Shown here: positions 57,135 through 64,000 of the stretch, in pieces | How the letters are laid out: each line of letters opens with the position of its first letter | Numbering within the stretch: the stretch's first letter is position 1 | Assembly (NCBI GenBank): GCA_016716125.1 | Contig: JADJWZ010000005.1 | Span: 224,758 to 288,757 of the forward strand | DNA: 64,000 nt | Direction of reading: 5' to 3' | Origin: Ignavibacteria bacterium | GTDB lineage: Bacteria > Bacteroidota > Ignavibacteria > Tepidaquicellales > Tepidaquicellaceae | The notes under the pieces: generated by a model | What the model was told of the DNA's origin: nothing | The model's database searches: none | The model's input: only the letters and a program-made list of their open reading frames with translations | Program-made: the position numbers and the translations under genes

Positions 57135-59255
57135 ATGAAAAATTTATTAAAATTCTTTTTAATTATTTTTTTAGGAACAGCTTCTTTATCGAATGCGCAG
57201 GACAGCGCGGATACTACGGATTATGAGACGGACGAGATAATTATTTCGGCTACAAGGACTGAACAGAAACTTATAGATATTCCATTTTCAGTCTCGAGGA
57301 TAGATTATTCACGATGGAAATCATCAAGAAAAGTGGGTCTTAATGATGTCATTACAAATGTACCCGGTCTGATACTGCAGCCCCGATATGGAAATCATGA
57401 TGTAAGAGTATCTATAAGAGGATTCGGATCAAGGTCAAATACAGGGATAAGAGGAGTAAGAATATTGCTTGACGGAATTCCTGAATCCGAACCGGACGGA
57501 CAGACAAGAATTGAAGCGCTTGATTTTACTGCTATAAGTAAAATTGAAGTATCAAAAGGAAATTTAAGTTCGCTTTACACAAATGCTCCCGGCGGAGTAA
57601 TAAATTTTTTTACGGATAAATATTTTCCGACTTCATTTGTAATGCTTGATAATGAATTCGGAGATTATTCGTTAAGAAAAAACGGGATCAAGGTCGGAGT
57701 AAACGCAGGTTCACAGAGATTTATGGCGACTTACAGCTATCAGAATTATCTGGGATACAGAGAACATAATGAGGAATATCAGACAAGATTTAACTCAATA
57801 TATGAAGCGGATCTGACGGCGGATTCAAAGTTACTGATAAACGGGTATCTGGTAAAAGGATTAATAAAACTTCCGGGTTCACTTACTCTGGATCAGTATA
57901 ATACAGACGATCTTCAGGCAAATCCGAGAGATGTCAGCAGAGATTCAAAGCGATTATCAGATAAAGGAAGACTTGGAATTACATACAGCACATATATTGG
58001 TAAAGACAAAAAAAACTTTGTTGAATTTACGGGATACGGTACAATAAAAGAATTTGACAGGACGGCGGCAACATACAGGCTTTTTACCAGATGGGGAGTC
58101 GGAAGTTCATTCAGATATATAAATAAAACAAAATTCGGCAGCAGGGAAAACGAATTCTCAATCGGAGGAGATATGTTTTATCAGGACGGACCGATCTCTG
58201 AATTCAATAATATAGGCGGAATAAGAGGAGACGATCTTCTTGCATTGTCAGATGAGACATTATCAAATATCGGTTTATATTTTCTTAATCAGATCCCGTT
58301 AGTTGTCGGAAAACTGAATTTACTTGTAACCGGAAGATACGACAATGTCATTACAGCCAAAAGCGATCTCATAGCGGGATTCCGTGATACAACCAGAAAA
58401 TTCAGTAATTTCACGCCGAAGTTTGCATTGAATTATAAACTGAATCCCAGAATGGCAATTTATGGTTCTTTTGGATTTGGGTTTGACGTTCCGGCAAATA
58501 ATGAACTGGAAAACTATCCATTTTCATCAGACGGCGGTTTGAAAGCCATCAACCCTGATCTGAATCCGCAGAAATCAACAAACTATGAGATCGGGTACAA
58601 AGGTGAAATTCCTAACAGAGGCAGTAATGTATTCAAAAATTCATTTGTAGAACTTACGCTTTATGCAACAAAAATAGATGACGCAATTATACCATTTTCT
58701 GTTGACGGAGAGGTATATTTTAGAAATGCCGCAACTGTAAACAGAAAAGGTTTAGAATTCGGATTTAATACTGAAGTTGTAAAAGGATTGAAATTCGCAA
58801 CTTCATATACTTATTCAGATTTTAAATATGACCAGTATACCGCGTTAAATATTGACGGATCCGGATCAGTAAATACTGAAGACTATTCAGGAAATACCGA
58901 ACCGGCAAATCCTGATCATTATGCTTCCGGCGAACTTCATTATGTCTATGATCTTAAGAATGAAAGGAATTTATTTATTAAAACGAACGGATTATATGTT
59001 GGTCAGATGCAGGTAAATGATAAAAATGTTGATTCGCTTAAAACCGAATCTTATTACCTGCAGGGAGCGCAGATCGGAGCCGATCTGACATACGGAAAAT
59101 TCAGAATACTGGCATTTGCAGGACTGAATAATATTTTTGATAAAAAGTATGTAGCGTTTGTTCAGATAAATTCCGACAGACAGGAATTTTATGAATCCGG
59201 ACCGCGAAGAAATTTCTTCAGCGGATTGAACATATCATATTTATTTAACAGATAA
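57135..59255 (+). CDS. TonB-dependent outer-membrane receptor
   Basis: 706 aa. Signal peptide, TonB box-like DEIIISATR (about 35-43), then the plug domain with PGLILQPRYGNHDVRVSIRGFG and the SRSNTGIRGVRILLDGIP segment. The C-terminal barrel ends FFSGLNISYLFNR. There is no carboxypeptidase-regulatory domain, so it is not a SusC-type protein; an iron-siderophore or cobalamin receptor is more likely. The ligand cannot be told, and there is no riboswitch that I can support upstream. A SusD-like partner is absent. Confidence 0.94.
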   Translation: MKNLLKFFLIIFLGTASLSNAQDSADTTDYETDEIIISATRTEQKLIDIPFSVSRIDYSRWKSSRKVGLNDVITNVPGLILQPRYGNHDVRVSIRGFGSRSNTGIRGVRILLDGIPESEPDGQTRIEALDFTAISKIEVSKGNLSSLYTNAPGGVINFFTDKYFPTSFVMLDNEFGDYSLRKNGIKVGVNAGSQRFMATYSYQNYLGYREHNEEYQTRFNSIYEADLTADSKLLINGYLVKGLIKLPGSLTLDQYNTDDLQANPRDVSRDSKRLSDKGRLGITYSTYIGKDKKNFVEFTGYGTIKEFDRTAATYRLFTRWGVGSSFRYINKTKFGSRENEFSIGGDMFYQDGPISEFNNIGGIRGDDLLALSDETLSNIGLYFLNQIPLVVGKLNLLVTGRYDNVITAKSDLIAGFRDTTRKFSNFTPKFALNYKLNPRMAIYGSFGFGFDVPANNELENYPFSSDGGLKAINPDLNPQKSTNYEIGYKGEIPNRGSNVFKNSFVELTLYATKIDDAIIPFSVDGEVYFRNAATVNRKGLEFGFNTEVVKGLKFATSYTYSDFKYDQYTALNIDGSGSVNTEDYSGNTEPANPDHYASGELHYVYDLKNERNLFIKTNGLYVGQMQVNDKNVDSLKTESYYLQGAQIGADLTYGKFRILAFAGLNNIFDKKYVAFVQINSDRQEFYESGPRRNFFSGLNISYLFNR

Positions 59256-59437
59256 AATTGTTTTTCCTAAAGTTCTAATCTAAGCTGCAGGTAATGAAAT
59301 TAGATTAAGAATTTTTTTAATAAAAACGTTATCAGTAAATAAGTAAACAATTTATTGAAGAATATTTTTTTTAAAGTATAAAATATCAGTTATAATTTGT
59401 AAATTTTTACAACACCATTCTAATCTAACAATATCAA

Positions 59438-61048
59438 ATGAAGAAAATACTAATGATACTGATGCTGATCTCATCAGCAGATCTATATTCTCAGTACCCG
59501 AGTTTCCGGCTTTACCCGTCTACAAATAATCAGATAGAGCCGTACATTGTCGTTCACCCGGCAAATCCGAATATAATGTTTGCAAGCGCTTTTACAGTAC
59601 GGTTGTCATTCAAAAGTGAAGGGGTTTATCTTACGACAGACGGCGGAACGACTTGGACAGGGACGGACACTTGTTTCGGACAGCCGCTTGCAAATCACGG
59701 AGGAGATCCGGGACCGATCATTGACAAGGACGGAAATCTTATTTTAACTCATCAGGGCGGATTCATTCTCGGAATGTATTCAAATTATTCAACAAACTTC
59801 GGACAGACATGGTCTGATAATTACCAGATTGCAGGTAACGATCAGGACAAAGGAAGTCCGGCTACAGACGGTAATCCGTTAAGTCCTTATTACGGAAGGA
59901 CATTTCTTGTGTGGACAAGATTTACAAATCCGTTCCCGATTGCAATTTCCTATACAACTAATTCCGGTGTGAACTGGACAACGCCTGCTCAGATAAATAA
60001 CTCTTTACCTCAGAGACAATCTACAGGTCCGTCAATGGTGATAGGAAAGGACGGAACAAATTATGTAACTTGGGGATCGTCTTTACTTACCTCGCCTTTT
60101 AATGAAAAAAATATTGGTCTGGCAATCTCAACAAACGGAGGAGTCAACTGGAATGTGAATGAAAGTATTTTTGAATGTAACGGAGTAAAGTCATCTTCGC
60201 TGTCACCCTGGAATGTCCGTGTGAACGGCTTTCCCGCAATGGATATAGACAAAACCGGCGGAGCAAGGGACGGCTGGCTTTATATTGTGACATCACAGAG
60301 AAATTTTCTGCCTGCAGGTTCAGATCCGGATGTGGTATTTCACAGATCAACGGATAACGGAGTTACATGGTCACCGGGCGTACGCGTAAATCAGGACGCA
60401 TTCAACAACGGAAAGAATCAGGTATTTCCCACAATGACGGTGGACAATTTCGGCGGTATAAACGTGGTATATCTTGACAACAGAAATTCACCGGATTCGG
60501 CTCAGACATATCTTTCAAGATCGACAGACGGCGGAGAGAGCTGGATGGATTATATTGTAAGCGATCATAAATTTCTTCCCAAAAGTCTTTCAGGAGCAGG
60601 CTCGGGAAATCAGGGCGACAACATCGGCATTACGCATACAAACAACAAACTTTTTCCCGTATGGAATGATGATATAACCGGAGTGTATCAGGTCTGGACA
60701 GCTCCGATAGATCTTACGACAATCGGAATTAATCAGGTCAGCAGTGAAACCCCTGAAGGATATTTAATGAGTCAGAATTTTCCCAATCCGTTTAATCCTT
60801 CAACTAAAATCAAAATTGAAATACCGTATGAAAGCAGCCGTGCAGATAAATTTCGTCTTGCGGTCTATGACATTACCGGAAAGGAAATCGCAGTGCTGGT
60901 GAATTCAGCATTGACACCGGGTAAATACGAAGTCAGTTTTAACGGCTATGATCAAAGCGGTTATGACCTTCCCGGCGGCGTGTATTTTTATTCGCTGTTT
61001 TCGGGTGACAGGATTATAGATTCCAAGAAGATGATCCTTTTGAAATAA
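59438..61048 (+). CDS. Secreted sialidase-fold (Asp-box) protein with T9SS sorting domain
   Basis: 536 aa with a signal peptide (LISSADLYSQ). At least five Asp boxes are visible: YLTTDGGTTW, TNSGVNW, STNGGVNW, STDNGVTW and STDGGESW, spread over about 430 residues, the sialidase six-bladed pattern. No FRIP motif or arginine triad of true sialidases can be found by eye, so the activity is open. The tail is type A: NFPNPFNPSTKIKIEIP to SKKMILLK. Confidence 0.9.
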   Translation: MKKILMILMLISSADLYSQYPSFRLYPSTNNQIEPYIVVHPANPNIMFASAFTVRLSFKSEGVYLTTDGGTTWTGTDTCFGQPLANHGGDPGPIIDKDGNLILTHQGGFILGMYSNYSTNFGQTWSDNYQIAGNDQDKGSPATDGNPLSPYYGRTFLVWTRFTNPFPIAISYTTNSGVNWTTPAQINNSLPQRQSTGPSMVIGKDGTNYVTWGSSLLTSPFNEKNIGLAISTNGGVNWNVNESIFECNGVKSSSLSPWNVRVNGFPAMDIDKTGGARDGWLYIVTSQRNFLPAGSDPDVVFHRSTDNGVTWSPGVRVNQDAFNNGKNQVFPTMTVDNFGGINVVYLDNRNSPDSAQTYLSRSTDGGESWMDYIVSDHKFLPKSLSGAGSGNQGDNIGITHTNNKLFPVWNDDITGVYQVWTAPIDLTTIGINQVSSETPEGYLMSQNFPNPFNPSTKIKIEIPYESSRADKFRLAVYDITGKEIAVLVNSALTPGKYEVSFNGYDQSGYDLPGGVYFYSLFSGDRIIDSKKMILLK

Positions 61049-61112
61049 CGACATTTGTCGCTGTATGATTTGATTTTAAATCACCAAATAGAATGAAATT
61101 AAAAATATTAGA

Positions 61113-62547
61113 ATGCTCCATATGAAACTTAAGATATTAATCTGCATATCAGTTTTGTTTATTTGCTTTGAGTCAGCGAATGCTCAGTCAATAACTTGGG
61201 AAAATACCTATATAAATTCTAATTCTCCATTTAGAAACGGTATAAATGCTTTATGTAAATCGGATTCAGGAAATTTTTTTCTCGCTGGTTACACATTAAT
61301 ACCTTCAAATATAAGTTATTACAAAATATGGGTATTAAAAATAAATTCATACGGTGATACTATCTGGACAAAGACATACGGTAGAAACGGCAGTCAAGCA
61401 ACCACTGTTGTTTCTAACAGTGACGGAGGTTGCACAATTTCCGGCAGAACGGGGGAAGCATTTACAATAAGAATTGATAAAGACGGAAACGTTTTATGGG
61501 AAAATATTATGGTGGATATGCTGTACAAATTTATAAGATAATTCAGACTTATGATAAAAGTTATTTAGCTTGTGGTACTATTAATCTTCAGGATGGATAT
61601 TTATTTAAAGTTGATTCATTGGGTAATTCCTATGGGATAAAACCTATTTAAATAACCATATTATTGAATTTAATGATATAATTGAGAAGAACGGTTTCTA
61701 TTATATTATCAATATATTGAGAGAAACATTTCAGGATACATCAGCTGCTATCTTTAAAATTAGATGTTTAGTGGTAACGAATTATTAAATAAAAGAATTA
61801 AAATACAAAATAAAATTACTCATGCTAAAAAGTTTTAATAGAGAATGATAAATTTATTTTAGCCGGTTCTTTATTAAATTCGAGCCTTACAAATGAGATT
61901 TTATTTTTTAATAAAATTGATTCAAACGGAGTATCGGAATATGAGAAAGTTTATACATCGAATTATTCAGAATATTTTTCTGACATGAATATTTTAAGTA
62001 AAAACAGATATATATTGGTATCATCATTAGATACTTCCGATTATCTATTTGGTAAAATTATAATTGCTGACTCAATTGGAAATATTATAAAGTACAGAAT
62101 ATTTCCTACTTCAAGTTTATAGTTTTCGAATCATTGCTGACTTTATTAAATGAAGATATTGTAATTGCGGTTCAGCGGATTTTAATATATCTGGAATACG
62201 ATCAAGTGGGGTATGTAGTTGGAACAGATAGTAACTTATTTATAAAAATGTTGGAATAAATTCCTAACAGCATAATTTTACCCGAAAAGTTAAAATTGTA
62301 TCAGAATTATCCAAATCCATTTAATCCTGTCACAAAGATTACATTCAACATTCCAGTATCCGGGAACATTTCTATCAGGGTATATGACATTACCGGAAAG
62401 GTAATAAAGACGCTTGTTAATGAATTCAGAAATGCGGGGACTTACTATACGGAATTCAACGGCGCAGATGTTTCGAGCGGAGTATATTATTATAAAATGG
62501 AAACGGGCAATTTTTCCGAAATAAAAAAAATGATCCTGCTGAAATAA
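61113..62547 (+). pseudogene. Broken T9SS cargo gene (SBBP/beta-propeller type)
   Basis: The 5' end (ATG at 61113 or 61122) reads a signal peptide and about 120 residues with repeats such as KSDSGNFFLAGYTL and VLKINSYGDTIWTKTYG, a repeat-propeller pattern. It stops at 61541. Further pieces of the same repeat (SYLACGTINLQDGYLFKVDSLGNS, FDIIEKNGFYYI-like and ENDKFILAGSLL) appear in other frames up to about 62270. From 62296 the tail reads YPNPFNPVTKITFNIP and ends KKMILLK. Four or more indels are needed to join the parts. Decay or poor sequence quality cannot be told apart. Confidence 0.82.
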
Positions 62548-62583
62548 AGACATTCGTTATTTTATAAAGTTAAATATATATTT

Positions 62584-63150
62584 ATGAAAGCATTATTTTT
62601 ATTTTCAGTCTTTAGTTTATCTTTGATTCTTTTATCACCTGATGTTTCACAGTCACAGAGATGGCGGAATATGTATGCTATCCTGCGGAAGCGAATGTGA
62701 TGAAGTAATATATTTTGGCGAAGGTAAATGCAGGGAATGCAGAATGCCTTTGATAGAAAAAAGCAGAGTTGTATTCAGGAATATTTCACCTTCAGAATTG
62801 CTTTCAAAGTTAAAATTCGAATTAGGATTTATACTTATTGATGTTAGATCAGAAGAAGAGTTTTGACGGGGTGAGGAGAAGGGCAGCAGTATCTTCAGGG
62901 ATATAAGCATTTTAATAATGCGATAAATATACCCAGTGATGAACTTGAAAAAAGAATTTCCGAGATAAAAGATCTTAAGAACAGCGAAATAATAGTTTAC
63001 TGTTCACACAATAACAGAAGTCCGTACAGCAGTCAGATACTTACGGATGCCGGCTTTTCGAATGTAACGAATCTTATGGAAGGCATAAAAGCATTTGCTG
63101 ATGATTACCTGATAAATTCAGATAAGGGAAGAAAATATTTTGTGAAATAA
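62584..63150 (+). pseudogene. Broken exported rhodanese with a metal-binding-like N-terminal segment
   Basis: ATG at 62584 opens a signal-like sequence. Then CGSECDEVIYFGEGKCRECRMPL appears in the next frame, a Cys-rich segment like a heavy-metal-binding domain (GKCxxCxM). FRNISPSELLSKLKFELGFILIDVRSEEEF continues as the first half of a rhodanese domain, and GYKHFNNAINIPSDELEKR and VYCSHNNRSPYSSQILTDAGF give the second half with the active-site Cys (CSHNNRS) in a third frame. At least three frame breaks, within about 570 bases. Confidence 0.78.
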
Positions 63151-63181
63151 CTTATGGAAATTCCGCAATGGGTTATAAATA

Positions 63182-63974
63182 CTAAAAATCAAAAAACACT
63201 TTTGCAGATAAGGAAAACAGCTGAGCTTCCGGAGCGCGGTCCAGCGCGAGAGCTGTCTTATTAGTGGGATCGATGTTAAAGTAAGCGTATTCGAGTTCAG
63301 TAATTGCATAAGTAAAATCAGAGATGTAATACTTCAGTCCTAAACCCGTTTTAAACCCCTTAAGCCATTTTATCTTAGAAACATTATAGAGTAAATAATC
63401 CTGAGAATAGTAATCATATGTTTCATATGAATAATATTCCCTGACTCTGTCATAGCTTTCCGAAGTATATTGCAGAGCGTAACCGAATTTTATGAAAGCG
63501 CCGTAACCGTCTTCATCCCCGGAACTGATCTTTAATGACAACGATAACGGAATTGCAAAGAGAGAAGCATAGTCATTTCTGTCGAGATAATTCCTGTTCC
63601 CGGATTCACCTGATTTGAATTGCGGATCCACCCTCCCGCTGAAATGAAATAAAAAATCCGATTCCGCTTCAATGGAAATATGTTCATTTAAATTCTTTCC
63701 AAGGATGAAACTGAAAGTGATTGGTGACCAGATGTCATTATAATCATCATAATAAGATCCGTAGCTGCTGTAGGGATAATTATAATCATCACTTAGTAAT
63801 CATAAGAAGACAGAATTCTCATCTGATAACACTTCCGAAATATCCTCCTAAATAACTTGATACCGAAGTAACCGGTCCCATATAAAAATTGTCATCTGAA
63901 TAATATGACTGAGAAACAACATTTCCGTTATTTATAAAAATAAAAGAGATAAGTATGATCAGATATTTTTTCAT
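63182..63974 (-). pseudogene. Outer-membrane beta-barrel gene with frame breaks
   Basis: The last 149 residues (63182-63631) are an intact barrel segment ending LSAKVFFDF, with a terminal Phe. Upstream, the same frame is open to about 63790 (SSYGSYYDDYNDIWSPITFSF). The signal peptide MKKYLIILISFIFINNG starts at ATG 63974 in a different frame, and a middle piece lies in a third. Two indels near 63790-63825 are needed to join them. It is the last gene in the window. Confidence 0.72.
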
Positions 63975-64000
63975 CAGAAATTAATATTACAAAATTAATG

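Overview
The window looks like chromosomal DNA of a free-living, non-phototrophic member of the Bacteroidota/Chlorobiota lineage, closest in style to Ignavibacteria. Several large secreted proteins end in a sorting tail of the type IX secretion (T9SS) type A class: a block reading NYPNPFNPxTxI, then a tail reading KxMxLxK. The DNA is AT-rich by eye. Ribosome-binding sites are mostly weak, and many starts are TTG. No phage, conjugative element, CRISPR array or rRNA operon is visible. The lineage call is an inference from protein style, not from a marker phylogeny.

Layout. 1-9.9 kb: the 3' end of a ComM/YifB gene, a LOG-family nucleotide hydrolase gene that seems to start at ATT, an outer-membrane barrel with one N-terminal CxxCH haem motif, small exported proteins, a secreted reprolysin-like protease with a sorting tail, a beta-helix/dockerin-like protein and an M28 peptidase with a PDZ domain. 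10-15.8 kb (minus strand): complex I genes nuoA and nuoB, then a broken T9SS cargo gene with its own terminator, then nuoC, D, E and F. 16-20.8 kb: tRNA-Met, ribosomal protein L25, peptidyl-tRNA hydrolase, a divergent membrane pyrophosphatase and rsmG. 20.8-23.2 kb: a DUF5686-type outer-membrane gene split by one base. 23.3-27.4 kb: a surface-glycan cluster of flippase, two methyltransferases and a GT4 glycosyltransferase. 27.7-35.1 kb: a trypsin-TPR protein, a large subtilase with a sorting tail, a DUF3298 lipoprotein, a DUF1232 protein, a YmdB phosphodiesterase and an O-methyltransferase.

35.2-36.1 kb holds nine tandem copies of a unit of about 46 bp, each centred on the palindrome ACCCC-GAA-GGGGT, beside an IS200/RAYT-like Y1 transposase gene. 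36.4-38.9 kb is a tight plus-strand operon (ComEA-like, PilM-like, rsmD, coaD). 38.9-42.8 kb holds a thioredoxin-fold protein without its CxxC, a T9SS cargo protein, an orphan antitoxin-like ORF, a second family of palindromic repeats and uppP. 42.8-47.6 kb is the replication and repair block dnaN-recF-dciA-gyrB on the minus strand, without dnaA. 47.8-54.5 kb carries an Asp-box propeller cargo protein, a VWA/amidotransferase-like membrane protein and two adjacent parvulin chaperone/PPIase genes. 54.7-61.0 kb carries a DUF4136 lipoprotein, a small outer-membrane protein, a TonB-dependent receptor and a sialidase-fold cargo protein. From 61.1 kb to the end, three successive genes (T9SS cargo, rhodanese, outer-membrane protein) each carry frame breaks. 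This may be a patch of poor sequence or real decay.

Together the genes describe a Gram-negative cell that respires with complex I, conserves pyrophosphate energy at the membrane, exports many proteases and propeller or adhesin proteins through T9SS, and invests in outer-membrane folding (SurA/PpiC) and surface glycans. I do not see a complete undescribed multi-gene system. The best leads are the tandem palindrome array with its Y1 transposase, the monohaem barrel protein, and the cargo gene inserted inside the nuo cluster.
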